64,000 nucleotides of DNA from Aquilaria yunnanensis (GCA_039654915.1 CM077594.1:11436001-11500000); one strand, 5' to 3'. Counted from the first letter of the stretch, positions 10,000-20,741 are shown. Made by a program: numbers and translations. The notes: generated by a model not told the origin, from the letters alone.

Positions 10000-10308
10000 C
10001 GGTCACATTTTTAGGTTACCTTCAAAGTGACCTGGTCACAACGAAGGTACCTTCGAGGTTACCCTGTCATATTTTTAGGTTACCTTCAATGTTACCCGGT
10101 CACAACGAATGTACCTTCGAGGTGACCCGGTTACATTTTTAGGTTACCTTCAATGCGACCCGGTCACACCCAAGGTACCTTCAACGTGACCCGGTAACAT
10201 TTTTAGGTTACCTTCAATGTGACCCGGTCACATCTAAGGTACCTTCAACGTGACCCGGTCATTTTTTTAGGTTACCTTCAACGTGACCCGTTCACAATGA
10301 AGGTAACT
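10000..10308 (-). repeat. Palindrome-rich tandem array, inverted arm
   Basis: The same units continue in reverse complement (GTGACCCGGTCAC, TTTTTAGGTTACCTTCAA, AACGAAGGTACCTTCG). The symmetry axis is near 10000, so 9695-9999 and 10001-10305 form an imperfect palindrome of about 300 bp per arm. This arm is more diverged (for example GTTACCCGGTCAC, CATTTTTTTAGG) than the forward arm. Confidence 0.92.
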
Positions 10309-10309
10309 T

Positions 10310-10740
10310 CAGCGATAAAATGTAAGAAAAAACGATTAAATGTAAAAAAAAAATGGTGAATGTTTTAAAAAAAAGGCGATTAAATATATAAAAATGCGAT
10401 AAAGTAAAGAAAATGTGATAAATGTTAAAAAATTGGTAAATATTTTTAAAAGGCAAATAAAAACTGAAAAAAGTGATAAATAATTTTAAAATGCAATAAA
10501 TAATCTAAAAATTTGATTAAATAAAAAAAGCGATAAAAAAACTAAAAAAAGCAAACATTTTTTTAGAAAATCAATTAAATAAATAAAAAGCGATTAAAAC
10601 TACAAAAAGTGATTAAATATAAATAAATGATAAAATATAAACAAACGTAATAAATGTTAAAAAATGGAAAATATTTTTAAAAAGTGATTAAAAATAAAAA
10701 AAAGTGATAAAAATTCTAAAATGCAATAAATATTTTTTTT
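10310..10740. repeat. AT-rich degenerate short-period array
   Basis: Repeated GCGATTAAAT / GTGATAAA / GCAATAAA words are spaced by A/T runs with a loose period near 18-25 bp. It abuts the palindromic array directly. No gene is seen. Confidence 0.65.
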
Positions 10741-10919
10741 ACTAAGTTGATCAATATACATAGATTTTATATTTTGAGAATCATTGACATATGTACAAAA
10801 GATTATTTTATTAAGTATATTATTCAGTATATTATTCAGTAATTAATATTTTTTTACACAGATAATTTTTTAAAAAAAATTTTACTTCTTTTTAAAAATT
10901 TGTACCCAATAACATATAT

Positions 10920-11165
10920 TCTCTTATTTTTTTTCCTCTCATTTTCTCCTCTTTCCCCATTTTTTATTTTTCCTATTTTTTCTTCTCTCTCTTCGCTCCT
11001 GTAAATGCTTTTTCTTTTTTTTTTCCTCTCTGTTTTCTTCTCTCCTCTCGCCTCTCTCTTTTTTCTTTTATTTCTGCCGTGCGGCTGCTCTGCCTATCTA
11101 TATTCTTCTCTCTCCTCCCTCCTCTGTCTTTTTCTTTTTCTCTCCCCTAACCGGGTTGCCCTGTC
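10920..11165. repeat. Pyrimidine-rich low-complexity tract
   Basis: Long CT-rich run (TTCTCTC, CCTCTCT words) on the plus strand. The open frames in it are low-complexity Leu/Ser/Phe strings and are not taken as genes. Confidence 0.6.
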
Positions 11166-11364
11166 CTCCCCTTTCCCATATGTTCCATCAACCAAAATGA
11201 ACGGCCAAGATTGGGGGTACCATTACCCTATTTTCTTGGGTGGGTATTATAGTTTGTTCCAGACCAAAAACATGGCCAAACCCCAATCCATTGGCTCATT
11301 TGAAACGAACCAGACCAGAAACATGGCCTTATCCTCCTTGCTGGCTCGGGTTGAACATGGCCTC

Positions 11365-11739
11365 TGATATGCGCATGTCGTTAGGAGTGAAACCAGTCAT
11401 CGTAGGTGGACAACAAAGGAAGAGCTAGAAAGGCGGTAGCTGAAGAATCGCTGGAAATCAGGGAAGCAGGGGGAACAGAGAGCAAAGAAACAGAGAGGTC
11501 AGGAAGGAAGGGATATTCTCATTCTTTTCTTGATTTCATTTCCTCAGATTTCCTCCTCTTAAACAAGATAAAATTCGTCCTAACAACTCGTATGGCTCAT
11601 ACAACAGAAACGAAACACGACAAAAATAAAAACGAGTAACAGATACTGCAACAGCTGGCTCCGCTGACGTGGCTAATCCAGGCTTCTTATCCAAACACAC
11701 CGTTTTAACTTGCAACGTTAAAAAATTTGAGCTGCGCCA
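11365..11739 (-). repeat. 3' LTR of the chromovirus
   Basis: It aligns along its length with 20231-20616. Shared landmarks are TTAGGAGTGAAACCAGTC, GAAGAGCTAGAAAGGCGG and TTTTAACTTGCAACGTTAAA. Scattered substitutions and small indels between the two LTRs show that the insertion is not recent. Confidence 0.92.
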
Positions 11740-11767
11740 ATGGCGGGCCCTAAAAAGATCCTTGTCC

Positions 11768-11980
11768 TCAGGGATTGAAGTTGGGATACTGTTTCTTGAG
11801 TTGTTCCAGATCTTCCCAAGTGGTGTCTTCAAACACATTGGACCATTTGACTAACACATCAACACCTACCTTGTTGCCCTTTTTCTTAATGCGACGATCC
11901 AATACAGCCTCTGGTTTAGGAGCTATGCGTCCTAATTCATCTGAGGGTGGCATAGTTGAAAACACAGGTTCATTTCCCAC
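11768..11980 (-). pseudogene. Chromodomain at the C-terminus of chromovirus integrase
   Basis: The open stretch contains the motif pattern PEAVLDRR, then VLVKW, then TTWEDLEQLKKQYPNF. This is the chromodomain that targets chromoviruses to chromatin. It is adjacent to the 3' LTR as expected. It is separated by a stop near 11996 from the integrase C-terminal segment. Confidence 0.88.
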
Positions 11981-11995
11981 ATACTTACGCAGCAG

Positions 11996-13503
11996 CTATA
12001 CATGAAAGACAGGCTGGATTTTGCATTCTAGTGGTAGCTGCAACTTGTTGGCAACCGGCCCAATACACTGAATGACCTTATAGGGTCCATAGTATCGAGC
12101 TGAAAGTTTGGGGTATGGTCTTCTTGCCAACGTCACTTGCCTATAGGGCTTAAGCTTGAGCAGTACCCAATCTCCCTCTTCGAATTGGAGTTCACTCCTA
12201 TGCCTGTCAGCCAGTTGCTTCATTCTGTTCTAAGCCTTAGTCAACTAAGCTTACATGAGTTGGATGGTTCTTTCCCTAGCTTGGAGGCTATTGTCCACAA
12301 TTTTGACCTGTGAGTCACCTGCTAGATATGGAACTTGTACAGGGGGCTTCTGGCAGGAAAGAGCTTCATAAGGAGTCACCCCAGTAGAACTGTGAAAGCT
12401 GGTATTTTACCAATAATCAGACAATGCCAAATACTTGGACCATTATCGAGGATGCTCACTGGCCATGCATCTCAAATAAGACTCCAAACACCTGTTGAGA
12501 ACCTCTGTTTGCCCGTCAGATTGGGAGTGGTAGGCCGATGGCATGTTAAAATGCACTTGCAATTGGGAGAAAAGCTTTTGCCAGAACTTGCTCATGAATA
12601 TGGTGTCCCTGTCACTGACTATCTCCTTGGGTAGGCAATGCAATTTGAATACATTATCAAGGAAAGCCTGTGCCACAGTTACGGCTGTGTATGGATGTTT
12701 TAGGGCAATAAAATACCCATATTCGGTGAGTCGATCCACTACCATAAAAATAATTGCCTTACCATGGGATGAAGGAAGTCCTTTAATGAATCCATTAAGA
12801 TTGAGGTCAAAATAGTTGAAGGAATTTCTAGTGGCTGAAGTAAACCTAGCGTAGGCACATTCTTAGGTTTACATCGTTGGCACACTTCACAAGCCGTGAT
12901 AAACTTCCTCACATCCTTTCTCATTTTTTTCCAATAAGAATGCAACTTGATTCTTTTTCCTGTATTGGTCATGCCTGAATGCCCTCTTAGTGGCCCTTCG
13001 TGCATCCAGCTTATGATTTGATTTCTCAGATTTTGATCAGCCCCAACAACCAGCTTGCCTTTCCTCTTTAATTCCCCCAGGTGCCACTTATAATGTTGGT
13101 GAGACCCTTCTTGTTGTTGTATCTCCCGAATTAGTTTTTGAAGCTTCTCATCTCGCTCCCAACTTTTGTGGATTCTTAGCAACAATTCTGTATTCACCAT
13201 AGATAGAGCCATCAGCACTGCCTTTTCTATTTCAAAATCGGCTAGTCTCAATAAAGCATCAGTAGCCTTGTTCTCCTTTCCCCTTCGATAGATGATTTCA
13301 AAATCATACGCCATGAGTTTTGTGAGCCATATTTGTTGTGCTGGTGTGGTTATACGTTGCTCCAACAGGTGTTTAAGACTTTGATGATCAGTCTTTATCT
13401 GGAAGTGTGTTCCCACTAGATATGATCTCCATTTTTGTACCACATAAACAATAGCCAGCAATTCTTTCTTATATATCGATAAGGCTTGTTCCTTGCTATT
13501 CAA
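11996..13503 (-). pseudogene. Chromovirus RNase H-integrase region, broken
   Basis: From high to low coordinates: RNase H C-terminal part (KKELLAIVYVVQKW, TDHQSLKHLLEQ); integrase zinc domain with HSG and CEVCQRC; core with VVDRLTEYGYF, SDRDTIF and QSDGQTEVLNR (the D-D-E residues); and the C-terminal GPY segment (ARYYGPYKVIQ). A frameshift near 12740-12760 splits the zinc domain from the core. Stops near 12440 and 12230 break the rest. Integrase would integrate element cDNA; this copy is inactive. Confidence 0.9.
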
Positions 13504-14210
13504 AACTTTACTAATATAAGAAACTGGATGCTTATTCTAAGTCAATACCGCCTCTATTCCCTTATCAGAAGCATCTGTTTCAATGGCGAATAACTGATAA
13601 CAATTAGGCATTGATAACATAGGGGTGGTACTCATAGCCCTTTTGAGCTTTTCAAATGCATAGTCTGTTGACTCATTCCATACAAAGGCTCATTTCTTCA
13701 GCAAGAAAATCAGGGGCTGATTAATGGTACCATAGTTCTTCACAAAGTGCCGGTAGTACCCTGTCAGTCTCAAAAATCCTCTTAACTCAGTAATATTTTT
13801 AGGTTTTGGCCGGGTAACCAGCGCCTGAATCTATTTTGGATCAGCTAAAACACCATGTTGGCCACTGAGATGCCCTAGATACTCAACCTAAGTGGCTCTA
13901 AACACACACTTTGTTTCGGCTCTAGTATTTCGAAGACATTATCGAGATGTTGCATGTGTTCTTCCCAGCTATCACTATATACAAGGATATCATCAAAAAA
14001 TACCTACATAAACTTCCTCAATTGGGGTCTAAAAATGTCGTTCATCATGCTTTGAAAAGTAAATAGGGCATTAGTTAGGCCGAAGGGCATAACTGAAAAC
14101 TCATACTGCCCATCATGCATTCTAAAGGCAGTTTTACGGATATTCGAGGGCTGCATTCTTATTTGATGATATCCTGCCCTTAAATCTAATTTAGTGAAGA
14201 ACCTTGCACC
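13504..14210 (-). pseudogene. Chromovirus reverse transcriptase, central to C-terminal part
   Basis: The open piece 14004-14210 has [14 protein letters not shown] and [16 protein letters not shown]. Beyond a stop come the catalytic FFDD motif and the connection domain, reached only through several in-frame stops. The segment starts abruptly at the edge of the solo LTR (14216). The missing N-terminal part resumes at 16294. Confidence 0.88.
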
Positions 14211-14215
14211 GTATA

Positions 14216-16288
14216 TGTCACGCCCCAAAACCCACCCTAGGAGTCTCGGGACGATGACACGCTGCATACTCAAGAAAATAAATTTTTCCTAAGCATGCAA
14301 GGCTACATATTCCAAAATAATTCTAAACTTATAAAATTCAACTTCTGAGAATAAGTGGCAAAGCAACTACAATCCTTGAAATCGAAACATAATCCATAAG
14401 ATATTAAAGTTCTAAGGGATGAAACAAAATCCAAAGAGTTTTCTAAACATAAATAAATTTCTAACAGTAGTACTAACGAAACACTTTTAATTGTCTTGAG
14501 TTGCTGCTTGTCTTATAGTCGTTCCCGCTAGCTAACTTGAACTACTCCTGATCTATATGAGGGGGTGAAAACGGGGTGAGCACGAATGCTTAGCAAGTGG
14601 CGGATTTTGAAAACAGAAATACAATATACAAAATATATAGGGATCAAACAGAAAAAAATTCTTGTAAAATAATAACATAAACTTTAGTAGAAGATATTTG
14701 AATAGTCAGAACATAATTAATGTAATAGTAATTTTGAGAGTTGAGCAAATAATATTTGTAAATAAAATCATTAACCAAAACAGAGCAGTTCAGAGCAGAA
14801 TAGCAGAACAAAAATTCAGAGTAGAGTGGGTGGGGTGATCACTGTGACTACACTTAAACCGCTGTAGTGCGTCCAAAATCGTTTAAGAATCGCCAACGAT
14901 CGAGTGCCCTGAAGAACTAGTCCTAAAAACAGTACACTACGGAACAGAACAGAACAGAACAGAATACCCCACGTGAATGGTCCAAAACTATACTTTCCCA
15001 GTAGTACAGGCACAGAACCAACACCCACCAAAACGAAGTCAGAACAAAAATTCAGAGCATTACAATTGTTATAAAATTTCAGTACAAAACATCACAATAA
15101 AAACATACCTGATCCCAACTTATTTAATCAAATATAATATATTGCATAAATAAGATAAAATTCGAATAAGCAGATAAACAAGTAAATTAATAAAACACTT
15201 GGAAAACAATTTCAGAATAAAACTTGTAATTGAAAACTCTCATTCTGATTAAAATTTATTTACATGCAAAATAGCTTTAAATTGAAATATTGAAAAATTA
15301 CTAAATTGGAAAACTTAGCACTTTGAATAAATAATATATATATATATATACACACACACACATAATATCATAACAATTTAATTTTTTTAAATAGTAGTAG
15401 CCACTTATCTCAAATGCAACTTTCAAACTCTTGAAATAATTCTTTAGCCGCCTAAAATAATTATGTAAAAGTTTATATCAAAACATAATCAATTCAAGAA
15501 ATAATCAAAAATCACTTGATAATAGTGACCTAAATGAATGTTTTTGGAACCTAAGAAATTCACTAAAGTATTGTTAGAAGCATTAGGGACTAATGTTGTA
15601 ATGAACCCAATTATTTTCCCAGACAAAAGCTTTGCGGGGACCAAATTGTAACCATTTAAACTATGGGATGACGATAAACTCTCCTCAAAACTTAAAGGAT
15701 CTACATTGTTATTAGCTCAATTTATTTCCAGAAACACGATTCTTCTTCTTCTCCGATTCGCACTTCTGCTACCCTCCAATTTCCACCATGCCCAGCTAAA
15801 ATCTCCCCAAATTTATTTCTAATCTATTCGAAACAATTATAATAATTAATTGACTCTTCTAATCATCAAAATAAATTATTAATCAACCATAACCTTAATT
15901 TAAATCTCTCTTCAATTTCAAAGAAAAGCTAGCCTATGTATTGAAAAATAACTAACAATCACTCACCAAAGAAGTGTTTGAGCTTTAGGAGGAGAGAATG
16001 AGTGTTTTAGAATAAGTAAATGAAATGAGTGAAATGGAGACTAAAATGGAACTTGTATGGCCAGCCATGGGTGTGTATATATAGAATGAAACCATGTGAT
16101 TTATATAGGGGTGAGTGGGAAACAAATTGGGATACAAATTGGAAGACTTATGTAGGTGGTAGGTGAGATAGTCAAAAGTAGGTGACAAATTGGAAGACTT
16201 GTATGGGTAGTGGGTGAGATAGTCAAAAGTAGGTGACAAATTAGAAGATTTGTGCGGGTGGTGGGCTAAGTTTGGTTGGGTCATTACA
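14216..16288. mobile_element. Solo LTR (2,073 bp) inserted in the chromovirus RT
   Basis: It begins TGTCACGCCCC and ends GTCATTACA, flanked by the perfect 5-bp TSD GTATA (14211-14215 and 16289-16293). Removing it rejoins the RT reading frame. No coding region or second LTR is present, so this is an LTR-LTR recombination product. It matches the larger solo LTR at 37984-40967 over long stretches. The LTR includes a (TA)n(CA)n microsatellite at about 15335-15362 and a TATATATA at about 16076-16083. The open frames inside are not convincing genes. Confidence 0.92.
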
Positions 16289-16293
16289 GTATA

Positions 16294-16400
16294 ACTCTAT
16301 CAGTGGCTCCTCCAACAAAGGAATGAGGTATTTTTCTTTGATTGTTTGCTGGTTTAGGAGTCTATAGTCCACACATAGCCTCCAAGTATTATCTGTTTTC
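16294..16400 (-). pseudogene. Chromovirus RT N-terminal segment between two insertions
   Basis: A short piece encoding LVRKTDNTWRLCVDYRLLN and the following RT residues, in frame with 13504-14210 once the solo LTR is removed. Its other edge is cut by the hAT element, whose TSD occupies 16401-16408. Confidence 0.88.
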
Positions 16401-16408
16401 CTTACCAG

Positions 16409-17948
16409 TAGAGATGGCAAAATCGGACCCGACCCGATGACCTGGCCCAACCCACCAGAACCCAAGCCTGACCTGACCCGATTTGACTAAAAAAATCAAC
16501 GACCTGAACCCAACTGTGCCCAACCCGACCTGAACTCGAACCCGATTAAAGGGAAACCCGAGAAAACCCGAACCCAAATGACCCAAACCCGAAATACCCG
16601 AACCCGAAATGACTCAAGACTGAATTGACCCGAACCCGAAGTGACCCAAACCGGAGACTGACATGACCTGAACCCGAGATGACTCGATAACTAAACCCGA
16701 CAATACCCGATTTTAAGCCTCACCCTAAACCTTAACTTTCCTCTTTCATTATTTTTCATATTAACTCAGTACTAAATATGGAGTTTTCCATGTTTAGTAA
16801 CTTCCGTTTTTTGAGACTTTCATATTCAGTATGTCTTATATTTAGGAATGGTGACTTTCATTATTAGTAACTTCCATTTTTTGGTACTTCCATATTTAAT
16901 AAATCTTATATTTGGAGATGAGACTTTCATATTTAGTTGTTTCATTTTTTTTTAAAGATATTTATGTTTAATAATTTTCATATTTTGAGAAATGATTTCC
17001 ACATTTAGTAACTTCTATTTTTTTAGGACTTCTATATATTGTAAGTATCTTATTTGGGGAAGAAACATCCATATTTAGTGAATCCCATATTTGGATTTTT
17101 CCAACAAAAGTAATTTTTATATTTAGTAAGTTTAATGATCTTAATAGGTAATTATTAAAATTACAACATTCATCCTTATACTTTTAAGTATAGTGCAATA
17201 AGGTACCTAAATTTTAAAAAATTTTATTTTAGTCACCCATAATAATTACAACATCGATCCTAAAATTTTTAAAATCTTTGCCCTTTCACCCAAATTTTTT
17301 TAAATTTTACAATTTAGTCACTGATAATGAACTTAATTTGCATTTCATTGTAATTTCAAGGAAAATTCATTGAAACATAAACATAACAAAATTGTCATTG
17401 TGTATGTCTGAGTGATAGCTGAGTAAAGATCTGAATAATCTGTACAATGATAGTTAAAGGGTATGGGTTTACAAAAACAATCAAATATTATTAATAATAT
17501 TAAATTACTTAAATATGTACTAAACTATAATGAAGAAGATTTGTATGAATATTTTAATTAAATATACTAAAAAATGAAAATTAATTTAAATTAAATCACA
17601 TAAAAAATCAAATTATTTTATTTAAATTTTTTTAAAAAATTGAATAGATTCAATCGTTTTGACTTCATACTAATAACCCACGTGAACATAAAGGTTGACC
17701 CGAATTTGACCCGAAAGTTGGCCTGAAGTTACCCGAGACTAAAATTGACCCGACTTGAAGTGAACCCGAACCCAAATAAACCCGGCCCAACCCAACCCGA
17801 GCCCGAAATCAACTCAACCTGAAATCAACCCGAACCCAAATGACTTGATCTGAACCCGACCTGGACCCGAATTAATGCTAACCCGACTAGACCCGAACCT
17901 GAATGACCTGACCCAAACCTGACCTGACCCACCCAATTGCCATCCCTA
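16409..17948. mobile_element. Non-autonomous hAT element (1,540 bp)
   Basis: A perfect 8-bp TSD CTTACCAG (16401-16408 and 17949-17956) flanks terminal inverted repeats TAGAGATGGCAA / TAGGGATGGCAA. Both features are diagnostic of hAT. Subterminal regions (about 16425-16710 and 17690-17940) are packed with ACCCGA(A)-type repeats. The centre (16760-17130) is a degenerate tandem of TTTCATATTTAGTAACTTCC-like units. No transposase frame is present. Confidence 0.93.
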
Positions 17949-17956
17949 CTTACCAG

Positions 17957-18448
17957 CACTATAGGTGAGGCAAACTCACTCTTGCTAAGCCTTATGATGC
18001 TTGCATCCGACATCTCTTTCACCATCTTCTCAATTTCATCCTTCTAAATCGTTGGGTAGGTGTATGGCCGCACCTTGACTGGTCCACTCCCTTCCTTAAG
18101 GGTGATGCTATAATCATGTGCCCTATGAGGACGAAGGCCTTGGGGCTCCTGAAATACGTGAGCATGCTTCTGGAGCAATCTTTCCAGTTGATCATCCACA
18201 GCCTCAAGAGTCGCTTCTAAGCAAAATAGTTGGACTTCATCTATGTCCATCGCATCCTCAACCGCTTGGCAGATTACAGTAGGATTGCCCTCCTTGATAA
18301 GCTGAGCAACCTTGGAGCTGTTCACCAACTTGCACGAAGGTTTAATTCCCTTAAGCATGATAGATCGTCCTTCATATGTGAACTCCATTTCCAATTTTTC
18401 AAAATTGAACCTAATGTTACCCAGTAGCTTAAGCCATTGGATTCCCAA
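17957..18448 (-). pseudogene. Chromovirus protease-RT linker and RT start
   Basis: The open frame 18044-18448 gives the region after protease (LGIQWLKLLGNI, then HAHVFQEPQGL, then VRPYTYP). A stop follows, then MVKEMSDASIIRLSKSEFAS, the start of the RT domain, cut by the hAT insertion at 17956. Confidence 0.85.
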
Positions 18449-18450
18449 GA

Positions 18451-19099
18451 CTATGTCACAACAGCAACAGGCAGCACCTTTATTTCAGTCACAAAAGTAA
18501 CACCTTGCAATTGCAAAGAAACCCCTTTGCATATAGAAACACTATTCCTCACAGTTCCATCCGTAACTCTAATTTGTGTGGGTTTAGAAGTCTGAACTGA
18601 ACACGCTATTTGTTTTGCCACCCTAGGGTTGATGAAGTTGTGTGTGCTTCCTGTATCAATAAGTATTACCACAGGTTGATTTTTGATCTTACCACTGACC
18701 TTTAAGGTCTGGAACTTGGCAGCTTCATCCATGGGAGTATTGTACAGGGCATGGATTGATATAACGGCGTCCTCTGAGCTTCCTTTAGGTTCCCCTGGCC
18801 CCGCCTTATCCTCATCATTTGATTTTGGAAATTCTACTAGAGTATAAAGCTGAGGTTTAGCACACTTGTGCCCTGGATGATATTTTTCATTACACCAAAA
18901 GCATTCCCTTTTTCCCCCTTTTCCTCCATTTCTTTAGCCATGAGCCTCCTTACAAGACCTCTACTAACTACTTCCCTTTTTGGTACCTGAGCTGGGGGTC
19001 CTAATAACGGGGTAGATCGTGAGGGTGGCCCTAAAATTGATGGTGCCTTGTTGGTCGATGGCAAGTGGTTCCTTTTAACTTTTTTAACCCAAGCATTAA
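18451..19099 (-). pseudogene. Chromovirus gag C-terminus (zinc knuckle) and protease
   Basis: Near 18850-18900 the coding strand contains a CCHC knuckle (CFWCNEKYHPGHKC), out of frame with the flanking open stretch, so a frameshift lies close by. Residues around 18640-18680 give the aspartic protease active site LIDTGSTHNFI. The upstream edge is cut by the MITE at 19100-19443. Confidence 0.85.
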
Positions 19100-19443
19100 G
19101 GGCCAATTCGTTTTAACTTAAGTCAACTAACTTATTTTTACTTTTACATCTTTTTTGCATGAAACCAATTTCATTTTAAAGCCAATGTTATGTAGATGCA
19201 ATAATCTATTTGAAAATAAATTTTTATAATATTGTTAAATTTTTATGAATTTTTCTTTTTTAATGCCTTAAACTAAGAAAAATTCATAAAAATTTAGTAA
19301 GATTAAGAAAATTGTATTTTAAATGGATTATTGTAACTACATAATATTGGCTTTTAATTAAAATTAATTTCAGATAAAAAATACATAAAAATAAAAATAA
19401 GCCATTTTGAAATCAATTGAATTAAGTTAAAATGAATTGGGTG
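19100..19443. mobile_element. Tourist-like MITE (344 bp) in the chromovirus gag
   Basis: The TSD TAA lies at 19097-19099 and 19444-19446. The ends are GGGCCAATTCGTTTTAAC and, inverted, CACCCAATTCATTTTAAC. The element is nearly palindromic along its length (GATGCAATAATC(T) on the left mirrors GGATTATTGTAACTAC on the right). A 3-bp TWA TSD and GGGCC-type end suit a PIF/Harbinger-derived Tourist MITE. It interrupts gag. Confidence 0.75.
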
Positions 19444-19454
19444 TAAATGTAACT

Positions 19455-20199
19455 TCTTGCAACTTGGCCAGGGATTGTACCTGTTGCAAGCTTCAAAGGT
19501 TAAACATCTTGACAGGGTTTCTAATCTCTTCCTTCAGTTCAGCCTGTTAAGGAAAAAGATGATACCTTGTTCTTCATTGATCTTTGCCTTGCCACACAAA
19601 AGATCGAACTTGTTTTGATATTCCCTTATAATCCCTAGCTGCTTCAGGTTGATCAACTCTGACAAGGGTTCTTCACACTGCCCTTGGCTGAATCTGGCCT
19701 TCAAGGCGTCCAGATATTCCGTCCGCTGTATACCCCTTGGTTCAGCATCGCGCATGAAGGCCTGGTGCCATTGAAATGCTGCGCCATCCAGATGCATTGC
19801 CACCACTCTTATCCTTTGTCCCATCGGGGTTTCATCGACTTCGAAAAACTGTTTCACCTTGTACTCCCATTCTAGGGCATTCTCCCCATCAAATCTTCAA
19901 AAATCCACCTTGGAGAGTCGATTCGCTAGTCGGTAATCATCCCGAGCCCTAGCAGGAGGTGGACCGTGCACTACCGGATCTTCCACAACAGCTATGTTCG
20001 GTCCGTCAGCGGGCACCTGCATCCTCATCGCCAGTATCTCCCAGAGGTCAGCGATCCCTTGAGCGTTCTCTGCAGAGACTCTAGTGGCCGTCTCTGAGAG
20101 TCTCCTGGACGCTTGGGCTTTGAGAGTAAGTTGCTGGATCTGTCGAATGCTATCCTTGATCTCCCGAATATCTGTTGCTTGACGAGTCTTAGTGGCCAT
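19455..20199 (-). pseudogene. Chromovirus gag, N-terminal and core part
   Basis: The ATG at 20199 (MATKTRQATD...) opens a coiled-coil-like, Gln-rich N-terminus. After an in-frame TGA near 19897 the gag core follows (KQFFEVDETPMGQR, HLDGAAFQWHQAFM, YLDALKARFSQ), then another stop near 19534. Gag would form the particle; this copy is dead. Confidence 0.87.
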
Positions 20200-20214
20200 G
20201 GGTAGATCCAGGCT

Positions 20215-20227
20215 GGCTCTGATACTA
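20215..20227 (-). other. Primer binding site of the chromovirus (Met-type)
   Basis: On the minus strand it reads TAGTATCAGAGCC, one base off the canonical initiator-Met PBS TGGTATCAGAGC. It sits just inside the 5' LTR. Confidence 0.85.
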
Positions 20228-20230
20228 GAA

Positions 20231-20616
20231 TGATACACGCACATCATTAGGAGTGAAACCAGTCGTCGTAGGTTGACAACAAAGGAAGAGCTAGAAAGGC
20301 GGTAGCTGAAGAATCGCTGGAAATCAGGGAAGCACAGGGAACAGAGAGGGCAGAGAAACAGAGAAGGCGGAAGGAAGGGATATTCTCATTCTTTTCTTGA
20401 TTTCATTTCCTCAGATTTCTTCCTCTTAAACAAGCTAAAATTCTTCCTAACAATTCGCATGGCTCATGCAATAGAAACGAAACACGACAAAGATGAACGA
20501 TAAAAATAAAACGAGTAACATATACTGCAACAGCGGGCTCCGCTGACGTGGCTGATCCAGGCTTCATCGAAATACACCGTTTTAACTTGCAACGTTAAAA
20601 ATTTTGAGCTGCATCA
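20231..20616 (-). repeat. 5' LTR of the chromovirus
   Basis: Partner of 11365-11739. Its inner edge lies three nucleotides from the PBS complement. The outer edge ends GCATCA, followed by the TSD GCCTC. Confidence 0.92.
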
Positions 20617-20741
20617 GCCTCACCGATTAGCTTGATGAAATCATGAAAGCCCTCATGTTTATGCCCTCGACGACAACTGCAACCCAGAAACTACAGAACC
20701 TCCCTCATCAATTGCCACTGAAAAGAATAAAATCAATTTAC

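Larger units (their letters stand above)
11365..20616 (-). mobile_element. Chromovirus (Ty3/gypsy, Reina-like), complete but decayed and nested
   Basis: Two directly repeated LTRs of about 380 bp (11365-11739 and 20231-20616) have TGATA...CA ends. They are flanked by the 5-bp TSD GCCTC (11360-11364 and 20617-20621). Inside, on the minus strand, are a Met-type PBS, gag with zinc knuckle, protease, RT, RNase H, integrase and a C-terminal chromodomain. Short LTRs, chromodomain and size suit a Reina-like chromovirus. Subtracting the three nested insertions (solo LTR, hAT, MITE) and their TSDs leaves about 5.3 kb, normal for that group. All coding parts carry stops or frameshifts. Confidence 0.93.

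Noticed and set aside
9252..10308. CRISPR-like array of regular repeats
   Set aside because: There are no unique spacers between repeats, the whole unit repeats, orientation flips, and the DNA is plant nuclear.
9252..10308. Array of W-box (TTGACC) transcription factor sites
   Set aside because: The boxes read TGTGACC, not TTGACC/T, so the WRKY core is absent.
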